Below are positions 7,401 through 16,731 of a DNA stretch of 64,000 nt, piece by piece. A program made the translations under genes and the position numbers. The notes below the pieces were generated by a model. That model searched no databases. It worked only from the letters and a program-made list of their open reading frames with translations, and was not told the DNA's origin. Positions within the stretch are counted from its first letter, which is position 1. Each line of letters opens with the position of its first letter. The stretch is from Streptomyces sp. RKND-216 (GTDB taxonomy: Bacteria > Actinomycetota > Actinomycetes > Streptomycetales > Streptomycetaceae). The stretch is from positions 2,358,001-2,422,000 of the forward strand of contig NZ_SSBQ01000002.1 of assembly GCF_004795255.1 (NCBI RefSeq), given 5' to 3'.

Positions 7401-10400
7401 GTGCGTCCGGCGTCCGGGTCGTCGGACCAGATCTTGCGTCCGCGCTGGTCGTAGCCGTACGTCCACGAGTTGGCCGCCTGGTCGGTGACCTCGGTCAGCC
7501 GTCCCGCCGCGTCGTAGTCGTAGCGCATCGCCTCGTAGTCGGCGGACGTCCCGGACGGCTGCGGCTCCTCGCCCTTGTAGCGACGGATCTCCGTGGTGCG
7601 CCCCTGCGCGTCCGTGATCGTGGTGACGGGGGCCGTGCCGACGGGCGGGTCGACATGGGTCCTGTCGCCGCCGTAGGCGTAGGTCGTGCGCCACTTCTCG
7701 CTGCCCTCGACCTCGAGGATGTCGGCCGTCTTCCGCCCGGCCCCGTCGTACGCGGTGACGGTGGCGCTGTCGACACTGTCCACTTCGGGAAGGAAGAGCT
7801 GGTCCTGCGGGGCACCGGTCGCAGCATAGGTGGCGTGCGTCCTGCGGATCTCGCCGAGCCCGTTGTAATAGGTGTCGGCGACGAGACGGTCACCGTCCTC
7901 ACCCTCGGTCTGCACCTGCCGCGGCCTGAGGAGACCGTCGTACAGCGTGTACTCCGTGCTGTAGGTGTTGAGGTCCTTTCCGAGCTTCTCCGTTTTGACG
8001 GCGGTGGGCTCGCCCTTGCGGATGAGGTAGGTGTATCTGATCGAGGGCGAGTGGGTGTCCTTGCCGCGCCCCTCCAGCCACACGCCGGTGAGCCGGCCCA
8101 GCGGGTCGTGGCCGAGTTCGGTGCGGTACCCGTTGGGGTCCACCTGTGCGGCGGGCTGCCCCCACGCGGGCTCGTACTCGGTGGAGGTCACCCAGCCGAG
8201 CGGATTCGTCTCGGTCTTCTTCGTCGCCAGTCCGTCGCTGTCGGTGTAGGCGATGGAGGTGGACTCACCGGCGGCGTCCGTGACCTTGAGCGGGCGCCCG
8301 AAGCGGTCGAAGTCCGCCGGTGCCGCCGAGGTCACCGTCTGATACGTCGGCGTGGACCCCTCGTAGAAGGCGAGGCGCCGCACCTTGGTGGTGTCGCCCT
8401 TCGTGGGGCCTTCACCGTGGGCCTTGCCGTCGTAGTGGGTGAGGGTGTCCGCAAGGACCTGCGTCTCGTGGTTGTACGGGTCGCCGCAGGAGACCGCGAG
8501 CTTCTCGACACGGGAGACCATCGAGAGGATGTGGGCGTCCGGGTTGTCGGCGTACGACGTTTTCGTGCAGGTGTTGTCGGAGGCGTCGCCGGTCTGCCCG
8601 TAGTCGTCCGTCTGTACCGGGCGTCCGGTCTTGTCGTCGTAGCGGGTGGTCGCCTTCGTGACCCGGCGCCCGCCACCCTCCAGAGGGGTGAAGGTGGTGG
8701 TCGTCTGCGGCGCGGTGTACCACGCCTTCTGCGTGCCCCAGCTCTCCGCGCGTTGCGCGGTGCGGTGGGTCCACACGGTGTTGATGGATTTGCGGACGAG
8801 GGCGTTCGCAGCGAATCCGCCGTTGTACGTGGCGGTCTCGAGTTCGTGGCCGGACAGGTGGTCGCTGTCCTGGTGCTTCGCCCCCTCGGAGTCCGTGACC
8901 TCGCCGCCCATGCCGCGGAGGAAGGTGTGCTCGGTCCGGGTGTTCTCCGGCGCGGCTGTGCCGTCGGACTTCGTCACCCGGACCTTCGCGTAACCCCGCC
9001 AGTCACTCTTCGTCCGGTACGCCGCGTCGGAGATGCCGTCGGGCTTGGGCTCCTTCCAGCCCGCGCCACCGACGTAGTCGTACTCGGTGACCATGCTGGG
9101 GGCGCCGCCGGAGAGGTCGTCCTCGACCGTCTTGCGGACGACGTACTTGTGGAACCAGTCAGTGATCGGGTCCTCGGCACCCGGCGGGTTCCACTTCACG
9201 GGGAAGCAGCGCTCGGTGGACGAATCGGGGGCAGGCAGATCATCGGAGGCGCAATCGGCGGCCTCGTAGACGATGTCGAGGAGGCCACCGGTGTCGTTGT
9301 CCACTCCGGACAGCCGGTGGCGGTGCATGGCCTGGATGTCGTCCCCCGGCACATCCACGCGGTTGGGCAGTTGCTCCCCGAGGAGTTCCACCGACGGCAT
9401 GGTGGCCGTGCCGCCCACGTGACCGGTGTGGTCGATGTTCTTGAGCCACAGCGACTTGGACGAGTCGCCGTTGTCGGTGAAGATGTGCCGCAGCTTCCAC
9501 GACTCGACGTCGGAGTAGTCACTGCCGGAACGGATCTGCGTCGTGATCTTCGACAGCTTCTTGCGCGTCCAGAAGGTGGGCGAGTTCTGCCCCTCGCACT
9601 TGGTGGCCGCCTTGCAGTGGCGGTCCCACGGAACGTCCGGCCACCGGGACGCCGTGGCATCGGTGAGATCGCCGGGCTCGCACTCGGAGGATTCTCCGAT
9701 GCAGCGCTCGGTCACGTCGAGCACCACACGCGCCGCGGCAGGCTGCTCGTAGACCTCGTTGTGGCGCTGCCCGTACTCGATGCGGGCGAGGTATCCGCCG
9801 CGGGTGTAAGGCTTGCCGTCCTCCTCCGTCCTGAGGCCCTGCGTGTAGTGATTCGTCTCCTTGTCGTAGAAGAACGACATCACGTTGCCGTGGGTGTCCT
9901 TGACGTAGTCCAGGTTCCAGCGCCACGCCTGCCGGCAGTGTGCGTCGGCGAGGGTCGCGTCGTAGCAGGGTTCTCCGGTGTCGTCGCCGTACACGGGAAC
10001 GGTCCAGGTGGACTCGGTCTGTTCGTCGCCGCTCGACCAGCCGGGAAGGTTGTCCAGGCCGAAGTAGTACTCCGTGCCGTCAGCGGACGTCAGGACCCAG
10101 TACTCACCGTTGTCGTCGCCGTTGGGAGCGCCGGTCTTCTTCTCGACTCTGGTGTTGTCGTCCGCGCTGACGCGCCACTGTCCCGTGTCGTCGTCCTTGA
10201 CGAGGCGACCCGCGGTACCTCCTGCGATCTGCACGGTGGCGTTGTCGTACGCCCAGCACAGGTCGCCGTTGGTCTCCTTGTGGCCGTCCTTGGCACAACC
10301 CTTGTAGCGGCGTTCGATGAACCCCGGTTCGTAGGAGAAGCCGAGGCCCACCCAGGAGCCCTGGTTGTTCGTCACCGCCGTCTGGCCGTCGATGGACTGG

Positions 10401-11296
10401 GATCCGTATCCCAGGCCGATAGCCGGCGAAAGCCCGCCCGGCACGGGTGGGGTGCGCAGCGGGTAGGACCAGTTGAAGGCTCCGGAGGAGTTGGAGACGC
10501 TCCACTGCGCCGAGGGCTGGAGCGGCGTCGCACCGTAGCTCCCCTGGTCGGACCCCTCGCCGGCGAGGGCTGCCACCAGGGGTGCCGCACCGTCGGATCC
10601 GTCACCGGCCGCTTCGACACGCGCCGTCAGCCGCTGCTGGGCGGTGTCGTTGACGCTGCCGAGTTCCTCTGCCTCTCGGCATTCGGGCTTCTGCGGGCTG
10701 TCCACCAGGCAGGCCGGGTACTGCACCAGGCGCAGGCGGGCTCCGTAGTCACCGCCATAGGCTTCGGCGAAGCCGGAATAGTCGAGCGAGATGTCCACAG
10801 GAGCCGCGCGTTTCGCGCCGTCACTGCGGCGGACGTCCAGCAGGACGCCGTCCACTCCGGCCTTCAGCGTCTTCTTGCGGCTGAGCACCGTGACATCCAC
10901 CGCGGCGGGAGAGGCCGCCCCTGAGCGCGAAGCCTGGCTGGGGCCGGCGAGCCTCAGCGGGCCGCCCTTCCCCTTGTCCGACTTGCTGACCGGGCGCAGG
11001 GTCTCGGTACCCGCCTCAGGCCAGACGACGCGCGGCGGCGCCTTGACCTTGGCCTTCAGGACCGGATTGGCCGGATGAGGCTGGTTTCGCGCCGGCTTGC
11101 CGGGGACCGGATCGTCGAGGTCCTGGATCTCGGGCTTCGGCGGTCCCGATGCGGCAGCCTGCGGCACGAAACCGGGCAGCAGGCCGACCGACAGGGCGAG
11201 CCCGAGCCCGACGATCGTGTGTCGGCGGAAGCGGTGGGTGTTCCGGATGGTGCGGGACCTGAGCCAGGCAGGTCTGGCCACGATTCTCTCCATCAT
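4415..11296 (-). CDS. Secreted RHS/YD-repeat polymorphic toxin with Hint domain and nuclease-like C-terminus
   Basis: 2293 residues. A signal peptide with a basic n-region and a hydrophobic stretch (VGLGLALSVGLLPGF) ends near residue 50 at an AAAS site. An SpvB-like shell-start region follows (about 250-600), then many YD repeats, and the RHS core closes with GYAYANNSPVTSSDPSGL near residue 1848. A Lys/Ala-rich pre-toxin helix region leads to a Hint (autoprocessing) domain at about 2020-2171, from CPVSNSFTPDTRVLMADGS to VLVHNC. The last ~122 residues differ in base composition and carry FDGFDAANGVMIDRK, a pattern like PD-(D/E)xK nuclease toxins (closest by eye to Tox-REase-5). It resembles Bacillus WapA in layout. 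It is the last large gene of an FG-GAP/LamG/RHS array, with the immunity gene directly after. Confidence 0.9.
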   Translation of the reverse strand: MMERIVARPAWLRSRTIRNTHRFRRHTIVGLGLALSVGLLPGFVPQAAASGPPKPEIQDLDDPVPGKPARNQPHPANPVLKAKVKAPPRVVWPEAGTETLRPVSKSDKGKGGPLRLAGPSQASRSGAASPAAVDVTVLSRKKTLKAGVDGVLLDVRRSDGAKRAAPVDISLDYSGFAEAYGGDYGARLRLVQYPACLVDSPQKPECREAEELGSVNDTAQQRLTARVEAAGDGSDGAAPLVAALAGEGSDQGSYGATPLQPSAQWSVSNSSGAFNWSYPLRTPPVPGGLSPAIGLGYGSQSIDGQTAVTNNQGSWVGLGFSYEPGFIERRYKGCAKDGHKETNGDLCWAYDNATVQIAGGTAGRLVKDDDTGQWRVSADDNTRVEKKTGAPNGDDNGEYWVLTSADGTEYYFGLDNLPGWSSGDEQTESTWTVPVYGDDTGEPCYDATLADAHCRQAWRWNLDYVKDTHGNVMSFFYDKETNHYTQGLRTEEDGKPYTRGGYLARIEYGQRHNEVYEQPAAARVVLDVTERCIGESSECEPGDLTDATASRWPDVPWDRHCKAATKCEGQNSPTFWTRKKLSKITTQIRSGSDYSDVESWKLRHIFTDNGDSSKSLWLKNIDHTGHVGGTATMPSVELLGEQLPNRVDVPGDDIQAMHRHRLSGVDNDTGGLLDIVYEAADCASDDLPAPDSSTERCFPVKWNPPGAEDPITDWFHKYVVRKTVEDDLSGGAPSMVTEYDYVGGAGWKEPKPDGISDAAYRTKSDWRGYAKVRVTKSDGTAAPENTRTEHTFLRGMGGEVTDSEGAKHQDSDHLSGHELETATYNGGFAANALVRKSINTVWTHRTAQRAESWGTQKAWYTAPQTTTTFTPLEGGGRRVTKATTRYDDKTGRPVQTDDYGQTGDASDNTCTKTSYADNPDAHILSMVSRVEKLAVSCGDPYNHETQVLADTLTHYDGKAHGEGPTKGDTTKVRRLAFYEGSTPTYQTVTSAAPADFDRFGRPLKVTDAAGESTSIAYTDSDGLATKKTETNPLGWVTSTEYEPAWGQPAAQVDPNGYRTELGHDPLGRLTGVWLEGRGKDTHSPSIRYTYLIRKGEPTAVKTEKLGKDLNTYSTEYTLYDGLLRPRQVQTEGEDGDRLVADTYYNGLGEIRRTHATYAATGAPQDQLFLPEVDSVDSATVTAYDGAGRKTADILEVEGSEKWRTTYAYGGDRTHVDPPVGTAPVTTITDAQGRTTEIRRYKGEEPQPSGTSADYEAMRYDYDAAGRLTEVTDQAANSWTYGYDQRGRKIWSDDPDAGRTTYAYDSMDRAVATTDARGVKVSTEYDEIGRTLGTWEGEPGTGERLTLNLYDGLKKNTLFGAYRYQDGEVLTSTLTTRVDDFYRPVEKRYSVGPAAPHALQGAYEFTTLYNKDGTIAGTTLPKAAGLPSESLLYEYDELQRPTVLRTTSTGSYVGAARYSPTSLLQSLELTRGGDSKRTTLSYTYERGTDRLTGSQVYVSGTDVPYDAHYSYDQSGNVQSITDTPNGGSADVQCFTHDWQSRLTEAWTSSKPSDGALGTGAPDAACSAGPSSSAIGGPAPYWQSFAYDASGNRSEQVRHGVGSAPDVTRTYTYGEGDAGPHQLTKVVQQTPAHGGDPAVTSQDTFTYDAAGNTEQRVLSGNTQTLEWNAEGRLAASTDAAGQKSTFGYDAGGSRLLRDEPDATTLYLPGMELRLDKSTGEIEGTRYYSFAGQTVALRTSEGVTFLAGDRHGTAQVAVDPQSGEVTRRRMDPFGMQRGTPEKDWVDDKGFLGKPMDSSTGLTHVGAREYEPENGRFVSADPVIDFTDPQQINGYAYANNSPVTSSDPSGLMLHDSVTGLGFGNQQVLHNYIHNHIGVERYRWMAQRNTVAANQAAAASAEANAAKQQAIAAAKELAAVVADELGITAALDCFTTGSLGSCGETAVNIATSFAGGVVGKLAAKYGLPWKWKKAVALGKRIAGLVGKLVSGFKTYWKQSKAAAKWSKIAAKVAKKQGDDAMPAACPVSNSFTPDTRVLMADGSTKPISEVRIGDEVRATDPETGETTVETVTAEILGKGLKRLVRVTVDVDGDKGDETASVTATDGHPFWVPELDAWIDATDLKAGQWLRTSVGTHVQITAVARYTQPTTVHNLTVTDTHTYYVLAGATPVLVHNCDGDVHWANENANMSSTARAYDAGAAGSRAGVAPALQYYKAGGKSLSQIKFDGFDAANGVMIDRKVSVTTFNKTYRQAMNQSLALEQNGYSGRWEVPTAAEAARARKVLGGLLITNIRVRVAP

Positions 11297-11353
11297 GTTC
11301 GTGGGGGTGAGCCTGAAGGGTGAGACTTCTCCGACGCAGTCGGCGGGTAGCGC

Positions 11354-14300
11354 CTACGTCACCTCGGTGCCGAGGTTCTCCCCGGACTGCAGCATCGAGA
11401 CGGCAGCGGCCAAGTGCTGGTCGAACGCCCCTTCGAAGACCCGTACTTCGTCGAGGGCTCCCGAGAAGTGCTCGGTTCCCGTCGGCCCTACCCCCGCGCG
11501 TCCGATGTGGAGGGCCGCGGCCGAGAAGTCCCAGTCATAGCGCCAATCGCTGACTTCAGCGGCGAGCTCACCGTTGACGTACAGCTGTACGCGCGCGAAG
11601 AGGGCGTCGTGAACGAGTGCGAGGTGATCGCCCGCTTCCACTGCGCTGGGCTCGGATCCGGTCGCCGGTACCGAGGCGCTCGGTGCCCCAGCCGTGTCGC
11701 TTTCCGTGACTTCGAGTTCCCAGATCGCACGGTCCGCGTCGTAGCGGACCAGGGCGGCTGCCCGGCTGCTGCCGGGGAGTGCCAGCACCGTCTGGTCCTC
11801 TGTCGCATCGGGAGAGGTCAGACGCGCTCGTGCCGTGATCGTGAAACTGGCCTTGCTCGCCAGGAGCCCAGGTCCCCGGCTGACGTAACCGTCCGCCCCG
11901 GACAGGTCCAGGTGGCCATCGCCCCAGAGCGGCTGGGCCACCGGTTGGCAAGTGGGGTCGGTTCCCGGGTCGCAGGTTTCATCAGGAAGGTACACCGACG
12001 CGTCACCGTGCAGGTCGAGGCCGGTGCCGCCGCCGAGTTCGGGGATCACCGTGTCCGCCGCCTGGTCCATGTTCCAGTAGGCCAGCTGCCCCGGGGGCAG
12101 GCCGCCGAGGCCGGCCGTCTCGGCCTCGGTCAGGACCCGGTCGAAGACGGCGACGTCCGCGACGGTGCCCTTGAGGTGGTCGGTGTACCCGCGGGGTTCG
12201 AGCGCCCGGCCGATCTGCAGATCGCCGGTGGCGTTCCAGGTGGTGGCCCGCTCCTGGATGTCGCCCTCGACGAGATGACCGTTGACGTACATCCGCATGC
12301 TGCCCGGGTCTGCGCCGTCGTCCCGGTCGTAGACGCCGACCAGGTGCGTCCACTCGCCGGCCACCGGGCGAGGCCCGAGAACCTCCCAGGAGATCATGGT
12401 GCCGATCTCGAGGTCGGGTGCCAGGAAGGACCAGCGGCCGGAGTCGCCGTCGAAGCCGAGGGTGAAGCCCGAGTAGGCAGACCCGTCCTGGCTGACCAGC
12501 GCCATGGAGGACGTGGGCACTTCGGGCAGCTTGACCCAGGCGCCGACGCTGAAGGTCTGGTCCGTGTCGACCAGGTGCTGGCCGGTGTCCAGGTATCCCT
12601 CAGCGGTTCCGTCCAGTCGGGCAGCCGTACGCACGCTGCCGTGCGGGCCGTCCACGCCGAACGTCACTCCGGTCCCGGCTTCCGCCGGCTCGGCACCGTC
12701 CTCCCCCGCAGCCTGGGTGGAGCCTTCAGCGTCGGCGAGGGCCCACGAACCCACCGGGGGGCGCCCCGCATCGACGAGGAAGGTGTGGGCGTTCGGCGTC
12801 TGGCGGGTGTTACCGGCGGTGTCCACCGCCTGCACGATCAGGTGGTAGGCGGCGTCCGTCCGCGGCATCCAGCGGACGGTGGCCGGGCGGCCGGGCTCCG
12901 GCGGTGTCGCCGTCTTCCAGGACTCACCCGTGAACTGGTAGCGGTACGAGGCGATGTCTGTGCCCGGCGTGTGGAACGAGAAGGTGCCGTAGTCGCCCAC
13001 CCCGCGATGCCAGGTGTCGTCGTCGGGGTACTCGGTCGAAGTGACCGCCGGCGCCTCGGGGGCCGTTGCGTCGTAGAGGAACTGGCAGCGGGTGGCGCTG
13101 CCGGCATGACTCCACGGTCCCCACGCGTTCTTGTCCCCGCCTCGCACCCACCAGCCGATGACCACGTTCTCGGGGATGGTGAAGCTGCCAGTGCCGTCGC
13201 CCGGTATGTCGTCTCCGACGGTCCAGCGGAAGCGCTCGTAGCCGCTGTGGGGGCGGTCGGAGGAGGAGTTCGACTGCTTGTAGTCGGTGGTGACCGTGTG
13301 GCTCTCCTCGGTGCCGTCCGTGTTCGTCCAGAAGACTTCGAACTGTGCGCGCAGTTGCTCCGTGCTGCCGCCCGCGTCCCCGTGGTCGGGGTCCCACACG
13401 ACCGCGCTCAGGGTCGGCACCTCGTCGGCGTAGTGCTCCTCGGCCTCGCCGTAGGTGCATTCGCCGCCCGGCGACATGGTCAGCTCCGACATCTTGGGCT
13501 GGTAGGGCGGCCGGTTGTACTCCACCTCCAGTGCGGCGTTGTTGCAGAAGCGCTTCCAGGAGGCGTACGAGCCCTCGGAGGACGCCCGTAGCCCGAACGT
13601 GGTGCGGTCCCACCCCTTGGAGGCCGCCGTGCGGATCGTTCCCGTCACGCCGAAGCGGACGTTCTGGTTCTTCGACGTGCAGGAACCGGTCGTGTTCGTC
13701 GGTTCCTTCGTCGTGAGGTAGTCTTTGCTGGAGGGCTGGTTCGACCAGTTGGTGCGCGAACTGATCGCGCTGCCGCCCGAGCTGTTCACGCGGTGCAACT
13801 GCACGCCCCGAGCGGTGGAGTTGTAGGTGTGCACGAGGGTGATCGTGAACTCCGCCTTGACGATGTTCTTGCCCTCGAGCGCGCCCGTCGGGAGGGCGTA
13901 AAACTGGCGCTGCACGTCGTTACTGCTCGCGCACCGGGCGGACACGTCGGCCGGACAACGCCCCAGCCCTTTGCCGGGCAGCCCCTCGGACTCGTCGTTC
14001 GAGAACTTCCAGCCCTCCAGCCCGGAGTGATGGGAGGAGACCCAGGTCCAGCCTGTCCGCGTGTACGTCTTGTTGACCGGGTCGATCACCACGGGATAGG
14101 TGGTGTCCGGGCCCTTGAGCAGGTCGGCGTCCGGCGTCAGGGTCAGCTTTCCGTCGGCGAGATCCAGATCGACGTCGCCGACGTTGGACCCCTCTCCCGG
14201 CCCGTTGACGGCGGCTGCGGCCGCCGACTTGCGCGCTGCGGGTTGTGCGGCACCGGACGAGTCCCACATGACCGGCTGCGGGGCTTCGAACACCTTTCCG

Positions 14301-15011
14301 CCGACAGACGCGTCCGTGGCGGCCAGACCTCCGCTCGCGTCGATGCCGAGGTCGAGCCCTTCGGTCGTCACCCCGAGGTCTATGGAAGCCAGCTGCGGGT
14401 TGGACGCCGCTTCCGCCGACTTGACGACCAGCACGTGCGAGAAACCGTCGCTCTCCGCCGTGACGACGAGATCGACGCCGTCGAATACCGCCGGGTAGGT
14501 CGCCGTCGCCCCCCTCCACGACGGGGGCGGGAAGCTCGGCCGGCCACTCGTAGGACAGCACCTTGCCGTTCTTCGCAAGAGTGGCGAAGGTCTGGTCCCC
14601 GCCGCCGGAGAAGGACATGTCGGCGAGCGTCGCCTCCGGCGTGAGGCGGCCGTTCGGTCGTTCCCGCAGTGCGGGGTCGACAGACTTCCAGGCCCCGTCC
14701 TGACGGACGCGGATCGGCCGTACGTACTCCTTGAGGGTGAACGTGCCGTTCGGGTTCGCGTAGGTCTCGCTGCGCGGCCCTCGCAGGGACAGCACCTCTA
14801 CCGGTTCCTCGCTGCGTGCGGCGGCCGCCCGGGCGATTGCCTCGGTCGGGGCGGTGGAGGCTTCCCCGTCCTTTCCGGTCTGCGCGGCGCGGCCGGCATC
14901 CGGGCTGTGGTGCGCGGCGGCCGTCGACGTGCCGGTCAGCCCGGCGGCAAGCAGCGCGGTGAGCGTCCCGATCGTCACCGCGCGAAGGCACGGGCGGGTC
15001 CTGCGGGTCAT
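11354..15011 (-). pseudogene. LamG-domain secreted protein, frameshifted at a six-base homopolymer
   Basis: One gene appears split into two frames. From ATG 15011 a signal-peptide protein (TIGTLTALLAAGLTGTS) reads to about residue 166 and then goes out of frame. The continuation, [18 protein letters not shown], is read from the neighbouring frame to 11354. The switch lies at a run of six C (plus strand, 14509-14514). Five bases would restore a single ~1218-residue protein reading [15 protein letters not shown]. The body has a DNRLRE-like region and two LamG/concanavalin-A-like jelly-roll domains near the C-terminus ([24 protein letters not shown]). The start overlaps the FG-GAP gene stop (ATGA). 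It could be a true pseudogene, a phase-variable gene or a sequencing error. Confidence 0.75.
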
Positions 15012-16573
15012 CGGATCACCCAGCCGAAGGCCGCGCCCTCGTCCGGAGCACCGCCTGCTCCAGGACGGTAGGTCGCGACACCGCCGGATCCGGCGGCCAC
15101 GGCCTCCCAGGGCAGCCCGTAGACCACTCCGTGGGGCGCCTCGTCACCCCTGCTGTAGGGGATGCCGACGTACAGACTCCCGGCGTCGGCGTGCAGGCCC
15201 CAGCCGGTGCGCTCACGCGCGCCGGCCACTCCGGGCAGCAGACCGTCGCCGCGCGTCAGGACACGGTCGCCCTGCCCCGGGTCGCCCAAACCCGGCATGA
15301 CGTGCACGGCTCCCGCCATCTCGGCGGGCCCTACCTCCTGGTGCGGGACGCCCACGGCCAGCTTGACGGTCGAGGAGGAACCGACCGCGCCAGGGGCGGT
15401 GTTGGCCAGCGCAACGGAGTGGCCGAAGAAGTCGCCGACGACCGGATCCCCTTCCACCCCCGGCGAGAAGCGGTCGACGAGTCCCTTTTCGGTGACCGCG
15501 GCAGAAGGCTGAATGCGGATGACGGTCACGGCTCCGGCGTCGGCGACCGTACCGACGTCCTCACCCGGCGTTCCGACCGCGAGCAGCGCGTCGGTCTCGG
15601 AAGCAGCGCCCTCGGGCCGGTAGGGCAGCATGGAGAGGGCGGTGCCGAAGCGGTCCTGGCCTTCGGCGGTTCCCGAGGTCAGCGCCGGATGGTCCTCGGA
15701 CACACCCGTCATCGCGACCGGCGTACGACCGTCGACCTCCTGACCGAAGACCGCGACGCTTCCGGCGAAGGACTCGTTACCGAGTGCCTCTCCGGGCGAT
15801 CCGGCAGCGAAGTAGTCGGGTGTCGCGGCGAGCGAGGCGCCGAAGCGGTCGTTGGCCTCGGCGACCCCCGGCACGCCGGGATCGTCCTGATTCGCGGTCG
15901 CACTGGTGCCGCCCAGCACGTAGTGGATGCATCCGGCGTCGTCGAGCGCGCCCACGGCCTCGCCGGGGACACCGACCGTCAGGAACGGCTCGCCCGCATC
16001 GGTTTCACCGGCCGCCAGCGCGTACCCGAAGAGGTCGCCGGCCTCGGTGGACACCCAGGAGGCGAGGCTCTTCTGCGTGTAGGTCTCCACGGCCGAGTCG
16101 GCGCTGAATCCCGACGGCGAGCCGTGCACGATGTAGATCGCCCCGGCATCGGGAAGGGCTGCTCCGTCTTTGGTGACGTCCTCGTAGGGCACTCCGACGA
16201 CCAGGTCGGAGCACCCGTCCTGGTCTGCGTCGTAGGTGGCGATGGCGTGGCCGTACCCGTCATTCGCTTCCGGTGCCGCCCGATCGTTCGTCAGTTCCTG
16301 GCTGATCTCGGCGACGCCCTTGCCGCCGCCGAAGAAGACGCGCACCAGCCCGGCTTTCGACTCGCCGTCGACCGTCGCCTCCGGATCGCCGACTGCCAGG
16401 TCGCGCAGTCCGTCACCGTTGAAGTCCGACTCGGTCCCCCCTTCACAACCCGCCTGTGGCGCGCCCGTCGCGCTGCCTGTAGCGGCCGGGGTCGCCAACA
16501 GCCCCGCGAACAGAACCGCTCCCACTGCGATCGACCGTCTCAGGATTCCCCGGAACCCACTGCCTGCAGCCAT
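15008..16573 (-). CDS. Secreted FG-GAP (integrin-alpha-like) beta-propeller protein
   Basis: 521 residues with a signal peptide (SIAVGAVLFAGLLATPAATG). Repeats of the FG-GAP type follow, each with a calcium-binding-like Asp loop and a GxP turn (DFNGDGLRDLAVGDP; DADQDGCSDLVVGVPYEDV; GDLFGYALAAGET; NDRFGASLAATPD), as in a seven-bladed integrin-alpha propeller. Predicted to be extracellular. It is the first gene of the array: its TGA overlaps the LamG ATG, and the RHS toxin follows. A role in surface display or in partnering the toxin is inferred from this linkage only. Confidence 0.85.
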   Translation of the reverse strand: MAAGSGFRGILRRSIAVGAVLFAGLLATPAATGSATGAPQAGCEGGTESDFNGDGLRDLAVGDPEATVDGESKAGLVRVFFGGGKGVAEISQELTNDRAAPEANDGYGHAIATYDADQDGCSDLVVGVPYEDVTKDGAALPDAGAIYIVHGSPSGFSADSAVETYTQKSLASWVSTEAGDLFGYALAAGETDAGEPFLTVGVPGEAVGALDDAGCIHYVLGGTSATANQDDPGVPGVAEANDRFGASLAATPDYFAAGSPGEALGNESFAGSVAVFGQEVDGRTPVAMTGVSEDHPALTSGTAEGQDRFGTALSMLPYRPEGAASETDALLAVGTPGEDVGTVADAGAVTVIRIQPSAAVTEKGLVDRFSPGVEGDPVVGDFFGHSVALANTAPGAVGSSSTVKLAVGVPHQEVGPAEMAGAVHVMPGLGDPGQGDRVLTRGDGLLPGVAGARERTGWGLHADAGSLYVGIPYSRGDEAPHGVVYGLPWEAVAAGSGGVATYRPGAGGAPDEGAAFGWVIR

Positions 16574-16627
16574 GCCCCCACCCTCTGTACGCGAACACTC
16601 GACCGCCGATCTTCACCGAAGCACCAC

Positions 16628-16663
16628 AGATATGCCAGTGATATCAGTCCGACAAGTCAGACT
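16628..16663 (-). promoter_or_regulatory. Candidate promoter and inverted repeat for the FG-GAP/LamG/RHS array
   Basis: Reading leftward, a TTGTCG -35-like hexamer (16650-16655) and an ATATCT -10-like hexamer (16628-16633) are 16 bp apart, 55 bp before the FG-GAP ATG. An inverted repeat, AGTCCGAC-AA-GTCAGACT (16646-16663, one mismatch), overlaps the -35 and could be an operator. The stretch is more AT-rich than the surrounding genes. Confidence 0.35.
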
Positions 16664-16731
16664 TCAGGTGTCACGAATCGGTAAACGCCGAATGGTTGCA
16701 CACGGAGCGGCTTGACCTGGCGTGAGGTGCG

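Noticed and set aside
6404..10924. Very long plus-strand open frame (about 1500 codons) opposite the RHS gene
   Set aside because: It is an antisense shadow: the product is Arg/Val/Gly-rich with no domain, while the minus strand reads clear YD repeats and a signal peptide.
11414..13591. 725-codon plus-strand frame opposite the LamG gene
   Set aside because: Low-complexity Gly/Val/Arg translation with no motif; the minus strand has LamG domains with proper codon bias.
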